From Capniomyces stellatus (taxonomy: Eukaryota; Kickxellomycota; Harpellomycetes; Harpellales; Legeriomycetaceae): 64,000 nt of DNA. Both the position numbers and the translations under genes were made by a program. Below the pieces are notes generated by a model that saw only the letters and a program-made list of their open reading frames with translations, had not been told where the DNA came from and ran no database searches. The DNA is taken from contig LUVW01000017.1 of the NCBI GenBank assembly GCA_001661515.1, positions 434,001 through 498,000 of the forward strand, in the 5' to 3' direction. Below, piece by piece: positions 22,609 to 33,790 of the stretch (position 1 is the stretch's first letter; the number at the start of each line of letters is the position of its first letter).

Positions 22609-23437
22609 AACTCCAACGGCCAATTTCCTAGTTTGAACTTTACCTCTGCCGCATATAAAGCGCTTTGTTGTGGACCTTGCGCCAAAGCGCATTTTCCAAG
22701 GCGCGCCCGTGTGCTTGGGTCTTGTTTGCTGTTGTTTTTTAAGCTCCGCAAAGAAAGCTTGGAGTGCGAGTTTGCACTAATTTTTATTTTCTAGCCATTC
22801 TGGCTGGAGATATCTTTGCAAATAAACACGATCCCGCAACATTAACCGATTTTTAGTCAAGTCTAGTGTCTTAGTTGGCATTGGTTATCCTGCTTGGGTT
22901 AAAAAAGTTTATAAAAATATAACCATTACAATAAAAATGATTGGGTAGTTTTACTTTACGAAAATATTGCTTTTAATTCAATAATAATTAAAAGAAAATG
23001 TCGCATTTAGACCTATTACCAAATCAGTCTACGATTATTTAGCTATTCAATCCCTTTTACCTTTGCAGGACCATTAAGAAAAGCTTTGAACACAGCCAAT
23101 AGGGGCTTAATGTTTTAAAATCAGTAAAAGTTTTTTTTTTATTTCTTTTTTGTACTTTTTTTCCCGGTTATTGTAATTTTTTTTTTTGTTGAATAAAAAT
23201 TTTAAAGAAAACGGAAAGCAGCAGAAAAAAAAAAATAGTAAAAGAAGCCTATTGTTTTAAACTAAAGAAAAAAAACAAACAAGAAAATTATCTTGATATT
23301 TGAACATCAGTATATTTTTTTTTGTATCAAGGAAAGGAAAAGAAAAGAAAAGAATAGAGATAATACCTAGTCTATTTCAAATACTCAGTAAATCTTCAGA
23401 TCATTTATAGATACAGAGATATTAAATATTGTTCAAA
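22609..23437. other. Intergenic: upstream of eIF3g
   Basis: About 830 bp, AT-rich, with long A and T runs (for example near 23130-23240). A purine-rich (GAAAA)-like leader sits at 23330-23360, 80-110 bp before the eIF3g ATG. No gene seen. The 3' end of the rhodanese transcript lies at its left side. Confidence 0.5.
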
Positions 23438-24283
23438 ATGACAAATACTAGTTGGGCAGATGACACAACCGATCAGGTTCTAAATGTTCCTCAGGTAGTC
23501 TCGGAGGCAGATGGAGTCAAAACAGTGGTCGAATACAGACTTAACGACGAAGGAAAAAAGATCAAAGTCACCAAAAAAATCAGGATTAAGGTAATTCAAG
23601 AAACAGTAATCAAATCAGTTGCAGATAGGAAAAAATGGCAAAAATTTGGTGCCGAAAAGGGAAATCCACCAGGCCCAAACATCAGCACTACAAATGTTGG
23701 AGAACAAGTTTACCTGAAATTATCGCAATGGGGAGATCAAAAGAACGAAGAGGAGGAGGAGGAGGAGCTAAAGAAGTCACAAGAAGTTGTTTCCAACAAG
23801 CAAATTACCTGCAGACTTTGCAAAGGCAACCATTTCACCACCAAATGTCCTTACAAGGATTCGCTTGAGAAATTAGAAGAAATCACATCCAATGTCCAAT
23901 CAGGAATGGACTCCTCTTCAGCACCAGACGCATCAGAACAAGGCAAGAAGTCAACTTATGTTCCACCTCATCTCAGAGATGGTGCCAAGCCAAGCTCTGG
24001 AGATTCCAGCCGTGGTGCCCGTGATGAATATCCTACAATCAGAATCACCAACTTGTCAGAAGACACCAAAGAAACAGATATCCAAGCTCTATGCAGACCT
24101 TTCGGTGCTATTTCCCGTGTGTTCTTGGCCAAGGATTGGGAAACTGGAGCTTGCAAGGGCTTCTCGTTTGTGAGTTACTACGAAAAGTCATCTGGCGAAG
24201 CTGCAATCAAGAAGCTAGATGGTTACGGATTTGACAGTCTTATCCTACATGCCGAATGGACCAACAGTGCCACCAAAAAATAA
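23438..24283 (+). CDS. TIF35: Translation initiation factor eIF3 subunit G
   Basis: Cytoplasmic eIF3 subunit that binds RNA and takes part in scanning and reinitiation. The 281-aa single-exon product has the family layout: an N-terminal SWADD start; a conserved basic VTKKIRIKVIQETV segment near 45-58; WQKFGAEKGNPPGP near 67-80; a Glu run; a zinc knuckle C125-x2-C128-x3-H132-x4-C137; a YVPPHLR motif near 174; and a C-terminal RRM near 199-275 with RNP2 IRITNL and RNP1 KGFSFVSY. The ATG at 23438 sits in a good AAAATGA context; the frame opens three codons earlier at a TTG. Length matches fungal orthologues. Confidence 0.96.
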   Translation: MTNTSWADDTTDQVLNVPQVVSEADGVKTVVEYRLNDEGKKIKVTKKIRIKVIQETVIKSVADRKKWQKFGAEKGNPPGPNISTTNVGEQVYLKLSQWGDQKNEEEEEEELKKSQEVVSNKQITCRLCKGNHFTTKCPYKDSLEKLEEITSNVQSGMDSSSAPDASEQGKKSTYVPPHLRDGAKPSSGDSSRGARDEYPTIRITNLSEDTKETDIQALCRPFGAISRVFLAKDWETGACKGFSFVSYYEKSSGEAAIKKLDGYGFDSLILHAEWTNSATKK

Positions 24284-24669
24284 TTAGTTTCGTTTTATTT
24301 ATTGTTTAATAATACAAATAGCCGGCAAAAGAGGCGGAGAAAGGGGGAGGGGTGTGTTTCCATTTTTTTTTCTTTCAATACTGTTTACAATTATTTTTTT
24401 GTTTATAAATATAAATTGATTCGACTTGAGGCAAACAGTGCTGGTTTTATTATAGGACATTTGACAACTTTGTGTTATCTTTGATGTAATGGCCGTTGCA
24501 TACTAGCAGTCTAGTTGCTGACTATCAGAAAGAAACACTCTCGTTGACCAGATTTCACTGATCAAAAACAGCTGACCCCAGCCCATTCCAAATATAGAAC
24601 AGAAGTCAAAAAAGCTTAACAACCAATTCCACACAACCAAAATTGTCTTTATCAACAGTGGCAGTGGCA

Positions 24670-24782
24670 GTAGTTGTAGTTGTAGTTGTAGTTGTAGTTG
24701 TAGTTGTAGTTGTAGTTGTAGTTGTAGTTGTAGTTGTAGTTGTAGTTGTAGTTGTAGTTGCAGTTGCAGTTGTGATTGTAGT
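24670..24782. repeat. (GTAGTT)n microsatellite
   Basis: About 18 tandem copies of a 6-bp unit, GTAGTT, with variant GCAGTT and GTGATT copies at the right end followed by TTGGTGG copies. It lies about 390 bp downstream of eIF3g and is not in any gene. Confidence 0.95.
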
Positions 24783-26063
24783 TGGTGGTTGGTGGTTGGT
24801 GATCCATCGTGACTAGAGTAGCAACCTAATGGCTATATCTCTATTATGGTAGTTACTAGGTCTAAAAAAAATTGGATTCAAGTCCAGGTCACTGTAAGAA
24901 TAGTTTCGCTAAACAAACCGGTGTATTCAGCCACTGATAAACTACTTTTTTTCTTTACTAAATCGCTGGTTTTTGTTTTGAAGTCTGGCTGGTTAGTGCA
25001 AGAAAACGGGTGTTGACGTTTTAGGAACCAGATTAGCCTACTGGGCTTATAATATGTCCATTCCTTCCGTTTTGCAAGTCTATTTCCTATAGTACGAAGA
25101 AAAAAAAAACAATGCGTTTACTTTTGAGCATTTCAAAGTAAAGTAAAAGCTCGACTATCAAAGTAGAGCTTTAGCAATTAAATGATTGGCTGTTATTCCT
25201 AAAATCCACTACTACAAGATATTGCAATTTGGTGGTTTATCTTTGGTCAATTCTCATTTCGAAAGGTTTTGACCTAACATTCCCTGAAAATCTAAAAGTC
25301 CGAAATACTGAAATTCTGAGGTGTTAGTTTTAAATTCTGGTCTGAAATTACATAAAGAGATGTCTGGAGGATTTCTATTTATTTTAGTTACAGCCTATGT
25401 CGACTGCTCTACATGTCGACCAAGTTTACTCAGTACGTCATTTCAGCAAACATAAATTGGTCGCAATTCTTAGCCTTCAAGGCATCAGTATACAAAAGTA
25501 TGTGTGTATCATCGCAACCAACTCGGTGGATTTACAATGTCCATCCAAGAGTGCCTTTGGCCTTTCCTCTTGTTTATCAAGCTATTACGCACCATATTTA
25601 AATGAGGTATAGCAGATTTCTGTTCATTTATTTTACATTTTTATATTTTCTTAGCTTTTTTACTTTTTTTTATTTCACTACATATTTTTATTTTATTACA
25701 TGAAAACTATTTTAATTTGTAGAACACCATAATTACCTCGTACAACTTGACGCAAACCAATAGGTCCAAATGGGCCTTTACTAGCTCTAAAATTAGATTC
25801 AATTTATTTTAAATTTTAAACTTTTCTGTAATTCCGAAGCGTAAAAAAAAAGAAAAAGTACGATTTTTTTTATATAACCTTGGTTCTGAACAAGCGCACC
25901 TTTCACATTTACGTATTACCATTTTACGACTTGAAAAGAGTGTAAACCACATTTGCACATACGCACGCACATACACATATACATCTACTTCAAACAATCG
26001 ACAGTTTCTGCCATCAAACACCGATTCTCGCCTCCTTTTTTCAGTGCACCAATATCCACAGGG

Positions 26064-26070
26064 TATAAAA
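26064..26070 (+). promoter_or_regulatory. TATA-like box of the RNF121-type gene
   Basis: TATAAAA preceded by GGG, 61 bp upstream of the ATG at 26131. Spacing to the start codon is short but possible for a gene with a brief leader. In such AT-rich DNA a chance match cannot be excluded. Confidence 0.35.
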
Positions 26071-26130
26071 TATTTATCTACACCGCCGAAATCCAAGGCC
26101 GCGAGTTTGCTCGAGTATACAAAGTAAATA

Positions 26131-28350
26131 ATGGAAGCGAATCTCGTTAAAAATGCGCAGGTAAAGCATATAGCTGTCAATCATCCTGGAATGTCTCCTG
26201 AGGAGTAAGTGCTAAATATTCATTACCTAGTACACAATACTCATTATTCACTTTCTAATACTCATTATCCAGAATTTATTCTCTTGAAAATACTGTTGAA
26301 AGTGGCAGGTGGAAAAACACAAACAACAATATATTTCATAAACACAGTATAGAATTCCTGGAGCTACAAAATCAATTCAAAGCAATGCATTCGGGTAAAT
26401 TTAGATTCCGAGTAATAACACTCGACAAAAAAAACAGTCTTGAAATTCCATATTCAATCAACAAAGTCGGCTATTCAGAAGATTGTAATGTTTATTTTGT
26501 TTATTTTGCATTTACGATTCTGTAGAACATAGCGCCACACACCATTTGATTATATTCCTGATAATAGTCCTCTCTCTAATTTTGTCACCAATGTTGATTC
26601 GACAGTGGAGAAAGAGACACAACAAATCGTACCAAGTAGTCAATATCTTGGTGATGTGGTAAGTATTTATACAAGCAAAAGGATGGATATATTATGTACG
26701 AATCTGTTGAAAACACAAATAAAGTGTTTTATGATGCGAGATAATGAAAATGGCAAAAGTACCACCACTATATGACCTGAACTTTGCGATAAAATAGGCT
26801 TTTCCCGCTGACACTTGCTATAAAGGCTGGGTTTTACAAATTCATCACTATACTATCAATCTACACTATCATCAATTCGTACAGTAAGTGCGCCCGCCTT
26901 TATTCTACACACCCTCTATTGAAGATTTGAAGTATTTTTATCGGCCTAATTGGCTATTCCACTCGATTATTAACCAAATACCCCTTGCATTTTTATTTTT
27001 GAATAAACAGTATTCTACAAAGCCACCAGAAAGCCTCTCGACTCTAAAACCCCAAGGTAAGCTTAAAATGTTTGACATGTTATGTGCTTATAATGCCAGC
27101 TTGCATGTATAACTAAAGCAGCAAACCGACTCAATGTCTTTTCCTTGTACGTAACTATGTTGAAATGTTTAGATTGGTTTACAAGTGGTTTTCAATAATG
27201 AACCTGATCACGTACACAATCACAGTTGGCGGTCTAATTGTCTTTGCAATCCTGTTTTTTACCCCTACGAATCTGAATTCGTTTACATTTTTTATTGCTG
27301 AGTTGGACATCCTGGTCACATTTTACGGAATTTACTTTGGGTAACTATATCTACCACTCTATACTGCTTTTAAACATTGTCTTCAGAATAACATAAAGTT
27401 TTAATCTTGACTACATAGAATATTGAGCCAAGACTTGGTGAATCTTTGCATTGACAGAATGAGTTCCACGCTTGGGGTAAACAACGAGACATAATTGACC
27501 ATCTACACACTGTTTTTCTGTTGACTGACCTTGCACTTGTATTCCCCTATCTAATATATGTATATGTATATATATTACTGCTATATATTATTGTGCACAT
27601 TTAGTACTACTCCATTGCAGGACTACCAAGTAAAAGTCTGCCTGACAATTTATGCGCCATTTGCGGTGCGCTTTTTTGCGAAGATGGCGATTCAACTGGG
27701 CTACTGGGCTCAGGTTCCTACTCTAACTCGTACGAGGTTATAAAGGAGGAAAGCTTGGCCCTCAGCTGCAATCACAAGTTCCATTGCAGCTGCATCCGTG
27801 GTTGGTGCTTAATCGGAAAACGCGACATTTGCCCTTACTGGTAACTATTCTGTATATTTGGTGTTATATACCTTTGCCTTTAAACATATCCAAATGGTTT
27901 CGACTCCTTGCTGCTTGCGGTGAAATAGAATAAAATACTAACCTCTCCCCCTCTCCCCTTCCCCCCACCTCCATAAACCCCTACATGATTTGCTTTTTAT
28001 AAATCTAATCTCACCGTGACTCTTCATTGTTTTTTTTCCACACATTTTTTAGCCACGAAAAAGTCGATCTTCAACCACTTATGATGAACAGTTGGGACAA
28101 AACCCAAAAATCGTACCTTTCTATTTTGAACTTTTTCCGCCACTTGATTGCATGGCAACCAGTAAGTCTATAGCTTTATTTGAAACTGTTGGTTCTTTGA
28201 GACATATCCCTCCCCCCTCTATTTGTCCCATTATAGCTAGGGTCTATTCATTTTTATTTCTAACACAACGTCCTGCCTTTCTCTCTTTCTACTTTTTAGA
28301 TTACCCTGATTGTCACCTCGCTTCTAATATCGGTCATGGGTCTAAAGTAA
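26131..28350 (+). CDS. RNF121/RNF175-family RING membrane protein, 10 exons
   Basis: Multi-pass ER/Golgi membrane protein with a RING-H2 finger, an E3 ubiquitin ligase family linked to membrane protein quality control. Exons: 26131-26204, 26273-26394, 26526-26658, 26798-26883, 27011-27056, 27173-27340, 27419-27476, 27605-27840, 28053-28161, 28300-28350. They sum to 360 aa. Each junction restores family sequence: MHSEHSATHHLIIF, IRQWRKRHNKSY, FYKATRKPL, then RLVYKWF. The RING is near 246-308 (CAIC ... CNHKFHCSCIRGWC ... CPYC), followed by HEKVDLQPLMMNSW and FRHLIAWQP. Spans are visible before and after. Between the conserved MSPEE start and the MH..H..MH-like segment there are about 25 extra residues. 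No single ORF covers the gene. Intron 8 holds a C-rich tract. Family is certain; substrates are unknown. Confidence 0.93.
27941..27983 (-). other. C-rich tract in RNF121 intron 8 (G4 motif on minus strand)
   Basis: Runs of four to six C on the sense strand, giving G-runs of at least four on the template strand that fit a quadruplex motif with one long loop. In the RNA it is simply a pyrimidine tract within a 212-nt intron, about 70 nt before the acceptor. Confidence 0.45.
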
Positions 28351-28925
28351 CACACCCACGCCTTTTTTATTCAACAAAAGATCATTTGACTTACATTTAC
28401 CAATTAGCACTTGAACAGCCCAGTCACTTTTTTTTTCTTCTTGAAAGGTATTTTGATACTAGAATGTTTTACATTGCTTTGTTTTTTTTTTTTATCAACT
28501 CATTTCAATTCTGCACGTCTTAAACTCGCTTTTGCCATTTCTTTGCTTTTGTTATCAAGAATCACTTGTTTTATTTATTCTTTATTTAATAAAGTTTTCA
28601 GTCTAAACTAAACTGTGTCAAGTTCCAACTTTATTACCGGTTTACAACGCTACGTTACTCACTTCATCTTTCAACACCATTTCACTTTTAAAATTGCTGG
28701 TATTGCTGTCATTATTGATTTTTATTTAATCTGTTATTGTTCAGTACACTGACTTTTAATGATTTTCTTTATTATAATATTATATTGATTTTTTTGAAAT
28801 AAAATAAAATTACTAGTATCATCTGAATTTTCAAATGTTACAAGGTTTGTATCGTTAAAGCAACACCCCTCCCCCCCCCCACACACACACACAGTGCCAC
28901 GCTATGCCTGTGCTGTGATAAATTC
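28351..28925. other. Convergent intergenic region
   Basis: 575 bp between the 3' ends of the RNF121-type gene (+) and the unrecognised gene (-). It is T-rich after 28351, with AATAAA-like words near 28590 and 28795-28806 suited to 3' end formation. A C-run with (CA)n follows at 28864-28892. No gene seen. Confidence 0.5.
28864..28892. repeat. Poly(C)/(CA)n microsatellite
   Basis: CCCCT plus a run of about ten C then about eight CA dinucleotides. It lies 34-62 nt downstream of the stop codon of the minus-strand gene, so in that transcript it would be a GU-repeat followed by a long G-run in the 3' UTR. Confidence 0.9.
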
Positions 28926-31900
28926 TTAGCCTCTGCCAACATTGTAATGATCATTTACACCTCGACTATCTTTATAGTAGCCAGTCACCGTTCTTGATGT
29001 TCTGTTACTCCCTGGCGACTGACCAGCACCATCTACAACACGATTGCCAATGGCCGAATATGCCCCAAACGATCCGCTTAATGGTTTGTATGTATGACCG
29101 CTTTTGTACGAACCACAAAAACTAGAGCTATCGCCATAGTATCTACCTCCGCCTACCAACGAGCCACTCCCGGACATTCGACTTGGGTTGTTTGACCTCC
29201 TATCAAAACTCATTTCAGACTGAGCCAACGTGGCCCTAAATGGGATCATTCGGCCAGCTAACTTGGTGTCTTCGACCTTGTTAATCAGAGTATGGCCTGC
29301 AACAAATCCACTACCAAGAGAATTGTGACCATGACCAGTATTATGCCTTACGACGGCATCCATCAGCGGATTTGAGTTCAGGTGGGCTGTACGCATATTT
29401 CTGCTATTTGGAATGTAGTCTGTTAAAAACTTGCCATTTACTTGGGTTGATACACTCTGTCTTGTCATAAAATCATTCAGTAGCTCGGCCTTTTTTTCTT
29501 TTATCGGGTACCTTGCCACCTTTTTGTACCCAGTTCCATTCTGTGCGTACGACATTGCGCCTACCGAATACAAATCTAACAATTATATTTACTCAATCTT
29601 GTAACACCTCTTCCACCCCTCATTGTTAAAATAAATTGCCAAAATTATAAACTCAACTGAGGTTTGCATTCAAATATTTAATATATATATATACTGCAAC
29701 AATAAGTCAACTAATATGGATTTAAAGTACCTGGAGAGTCGTTTTCTGGATGCCAGCTTTTTAGCGACATAGTATCCTCCCTATCGTAGAATAGAGGGCT
29801 TACTGCTTGGCTAAGCTGGGCATTGTTGTTTTCTCTTTCAGACAGCATTGCCATCTCTTGACTATAGTTTACTCCTGCAATTCTACCAGAATTTGAGTAT
29901 ACCGGGGAATGCATTGCTCGGTGGCTCGAATATCCGTTTACATGCCCCTTATTCAACATATTTTTGTAAAAAACCTGACCATTTATATTGTTGTTAAAGC
30001 TATTGGGCTGGTTTTCATATATTTTTGGCAGAAACTTGGCTCCAAACTCTTTTCTTTGGCCAAACTCGACTGAAGAAAACGGATCATACTCTGAAGAGTC
30101 TGTAAGCTCGGATTTGAACGCCTTTTTGTTTTTCAGCAGACTTTTGGCTACCAAAGACTCTTTTGGCTTTTTAAACTTTAGACTGTCTGCTTGGACTTCC
30201 ATTACATTGCTTTTACCAGTTGGCTTCTTGCTACTAGTTGATATCTCTTGCTTTTGACCGTCCCTGTAGTTTCTTCCTGCACCTGTGGGTTTAAAGTATT
30301 TATTTTTGGCAACTGAATTCCTTTGAATGTCTGAATCTGAAGAGTCCGTTTTGCTAAACATTGATTTTGAATCGCTATTGAGCGCTTTGTTGTTACAACT
30401 TCCAGAACTTTGGCTGGAATAGTAGCTGGATTTTGAGCTGTAACTTGAGCTGTGCTTTGAGCTGTAGCTTGATACAGAGTTTGAGCTATAGTTTGATCCA
30501 GAATTTGATCCAGGGTTTGATCCAGGGTTTGATCCAGAGTTTGATCCAGAGTTTGATCCAGAGTTTGATCCAGAGTTTGATTCAGAGTTTGATCCAGGGG
30601 TTGATCCAGGGGTTGATCCAGAGTTTGATTCAGAGTTTAATCTGGATGCATACCTACTAGTTACTGCAGGGTTTGCTTTGCCCTCAGTCACACCTTTATT
30701 AAAATCTTTTTTTTTCAGCACACTGGTGCTACCAGAGTCGTTGGAGCTTTCTGCTATGGCCAAACTCTCAGCGTAACTGTCTTTACTGGAGCTGCTTTTG
30801 TAGCTATATTTTCTCTGTATACTGCGTCTCAGCGGTTTTTTAACGCTTCTACTCCTAGTCATAAATGTCTTCTTATTACTCTGCTCTTTGGACCTTTTGT
30901 ACTTTTTGCTTATACTAGGATCAGGAACAGCGCTTGCTTCTTTTTTTGGTTTCAGCTTCAATTTCAACTTTTCAACTAGCAACGACCTTAATTCGTACTT
31001 TGCACCAGTGGTTTTAAGCCCAGCTATCTCTGCCCGCGGTTCTCCCTCCGCTAGTTTGGCGTCTGAGCTGGAACTTGACTCTGGACCTTTTGCAATTTTT
31101 TCAACCCGAGTTTTACTGTTCAACTTTTCGTAAACATTGGCTTTAGAAAATATCTTGATCTTTGGTCCTTCGTCCAGTGTTATTGGAGATTTTGACATAA
31201 ACCCAGAGTCTGCCAACTCGGTCACTAGTTTCTCTTTGCCGGTTTTATCCACTTCGCAACGATTAGAACAAAAATCAAAGCTATCACGTTTCCCCTTGTA
31301 GCTACCCGAGTCTGTATAACTGTGTCTTTTATGCAGCATATCGTTTCTTGCTAACTTTATCTCCATCAGATTGGTGTAGCTACTGAAACCCAACCGCATA
31401 TCAGCCAGTCCTTTGCTGCTGTTGTTTTTGGCGCGGTTAATTTCAACCTTTTGGTCCGAATTAAAAAACTCATATAGTTCAATATTTCCGTGGCTACCCA
31501 GGTCTTGGGTTTTACTGTCTGCAACAGTATCTTTGTCGCTGCTTTCTGTGATTTTTACTCCCGTAAACCCACTATTTGTGTTAAGCTGGTTTGAACTGGG
31601 CTGCCCAGCTGCAACTTTTTCAGGTTCTGCGGTGTGCAGCGGGTATGTCCTGCTGATGTTTATAGTTAATCTTTTATATGTGCTTTTATTATCGGACATC
31701 GCTGGTATTGTCAATTTGCTAAATTGCGCACTATTTGAGGGACTGGATATTGAAAGATGGCTGTTTAAACCGCTTTTTGCTAGGCCCAGTGTATCTCGAG
31801 GCAGGCTATTTCCAATTGAATTATTTTGCACCTCAGGAAACAAATCTACCAGTTTGTCGACGTAGCTATTGGTTTCAGTTTGCGTAGGTTGGATTTCAAG

Positions 31901-33790
31901 ACCTTCTGATTTTATTGCCTTTCTAGAAATACTAGTTGATTGCTTGGTAGCTCCGCCTGATCTTGCGTAGCACTTTTCTGGGGTCTGATTGGGATTGGCT
32001 TGTTTTACACTATTTTCTGCCACTAACCCCAGTCTCAGCTCGCCCGTTTGAAATCCACTAACAGCACCGGTATCACTGCCATTTACGTTTAACACTTTGC
32101 CTGGCGTCAACAAAATATGCGGTGCTTGGATACTGGCAAACTTGGGTCTACTGAATTTGGATTTCTTTGCTTCTGCAATATCACATTTCACAGTGGAAAC
32201 TTTATTTTTTTTACATTTTTTGTTGAAGTCGACGTCTTCTTTGGCTCTTTTATCTTTCAAGCACTCACCTTTTTTAATGTTGACTTTTGTTGACATTCTT
32301 CTTCTTGTACTGCTATGCTTTTTTTGGAATTTGTTTTTCTTGATCGAAAACGACCGGGTTATGCTGTACTTGTTACTGTTATTTTGGCGGTTTTCAGGCC
32401 TTTCAATAAGCTCGCCTTTTTCCTTGGTTTTAGGTTTTGGTCTATTGGGTTTTGCTTTGGTTTTCTTTTCGGCCAAGCTTGTGTTTGGATATTTTTCAAC
32501 AGGTATATTGCGATTGCTGTAAAGCCTCGCCGAACCTGAACTACATTTAAATGTACTAGGCGTTTTACGACTGAATTTCTTGTTGTTTTTGGAGGACGTG
32601 TATTCCTCTATTTTTTCTCTCTCCTTTTCCCTCTCCTTTTCCCTCTCCTTTTCCCTCTCCTTTTCTCTTTTTCTTCTTACCTTCTTTTTCATTGATAAGT
32701 TCATTTTGGAATTTTTTCTCCGTACTGATTGTACATCAACTTTTTTGTGTTTGGGCTTCTTTTTACTCGAATTAAGCTTCCAGCTTTTAGGGTCATTTAA
32801 ATCATATTCCCCACTTGACCACGCATTTCCGTAACTATAACTACCAAAGTCTTTATTCGCAATATTAAACGGGGAGTATGGACCAGTTGAAGAAATAACA
32901 AATGGACTTTGGCGCACTTTTCGTTGTGTGTTAGACAAGTCTTCACATTCCAGTTGGCCCGTTTTGGGGTTTATGGCTGGACTTTCTGGTACCGATTCTG
33001 GGCTCTTTTTACTGATTAGGGCTGTCCCCTTAACAAAATCGCTAAAATAATCTGGAAATACGTTTATAAAGGGTTTATCAGATTGATAAACTTCAGATCC
33101 GAGTCTAATATTCCTGGTTGAGTTTTCTTTATCTTCTTGGCAAGCCACACTTTTGCTTGGGCTACTCAAAACAAAGTCTTTCTCGCCAAAACTGTCCAAT
33201 TGCCCCCCCTGCCCTAGTGGTGATTTAGTATATTGTGGGAACCCACTTGCTAGATCGTAGCTAATGGCGTCTTCTCTGTTTGCAAACGGGATGTGGCTGG
33301 TGTTTGGTCTTATGTTTAGTGCATAGTGGTTGGTTTCCTTTGAGTTCCACTCAAACACCGGGTCTTCGGTCTGAGTGTTCAAGGGCTCAAAATCTAGATC
33401 AGTTATCAGCTCCTTAAAGTAATAATTTTGCGTAACATTGTTTCTGGACCTACGAGATATATTCCTTTGATTTCTTCTGCTATTTCTTCTCCCAAACCCT
33501 AGTTTATATTTACATCGGCATCTGTTAGCGTGAAATATACTAGAGCCAACCCAGTAGGCTCTAAAAACGTACTATCCTAGCCAGAGCAGGTTGATATACA
33601 TAATATATACATGCTACTTACTGTTTTTAAACAAATTTGGAATGAAAAAGCGGCTGGCAAAAATCTTTCTCTTTTTCTTTGGGTTGTTTTCAAAAAAGTT
33701 TTCCGACAAACCTGAAACTGAACCAATGTTAAAGCTTTCGTTTTTTGTTTTTCTCCTTCTGAATAAAACACCAATAATCTTCATGATCAT
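28926..33790 (-). CDS. Unrecognised lysine/serine-rich protein, 1548 aa, 3 exons
   Basis: I do not recognise this protein. Proposed exons are 33790-33622 (starts MIMKIIGVLF, basic), 33558-29731 and 29575-28926. The first intron (63 nt) has an AGTAAGT donor; its acceptor is a choice between neighbouring AG sites near 33558-33562. The second intron (155 nt) has a GTACTT donor and a TGTTAG acceptor and keeps the frame. The start of exon 2 encodes a compact aromatic/Cys segment (YWVGSSIFHANRCRCKY), then a basic FGRRNSRRNQRN stretch. The middle is Lys/Arg/Ser-rich low complexity with a KERE array (32618-32667) and an SGSN/PGSN array (30490-30625). The C-terminal exon encodes a more ordered RYPIKEKKAELLNDF segment and a Gly/Ser/Arg-rich tail. 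No transmembrane segment or catalytic motif is seen. Composition suggests a nuclear or scaffold protein, an inference only. Confidence 0.72.
30490..30625. repeat. 12-bp array coding (SGSN/PGSN)n
   Basis: About 11 copies of a TTTGATCCAGAG-like unit (plus strand), with CCAGGG variants. On the coding strand it reads Ser-Gly-Ser-Asn or Pro-Gly-Ser-Asn. It is in frame in the 1548-aa gene. Confidence 0.93.
32618..32667. repeat. 12-bp array coding (KERE)n
   Basis: About four copies of a CCTCTCCTTTTC unit (plus strand), coding Lys-Glu-Arg-Glu on the minus strand. It extends a basic patch in the 1548-aa protein and probably forms a charged single helix. Confidence 0.9.

Larger units (their letters stand above)
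24284..26130. other. Intergenic eIF3g - RNF121 with hexanucleotide repeat
   Basis: About 1.85 kb with no gene I can support. It contains the GTAGTT repeat (24670-24782), a weak tRNA-like stretch at 24815-24900 that does not fold properly, and two overlapping open frames at 25397-25612 that both look vaguely protein-like. A TATA-like word lies at 26064, close to the RNF121 start. Confidence 0.5.

Noticed and set aside
24815..24900. Possible tRNA: GTGAC/GTCAC ends and a GATTCAAGTCC box-B-like word
   Set aside because: The T-stem has two mismatches and two wobbles in five pairs, and no D-arm or anticodon stem can be drawn. Probably chance.
25397..25612. Two overlapping frames of about 62-71 codons
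   Set aside because: Both are equally plausible by eye, with no family match and no supporting splice or neighbour evidence.
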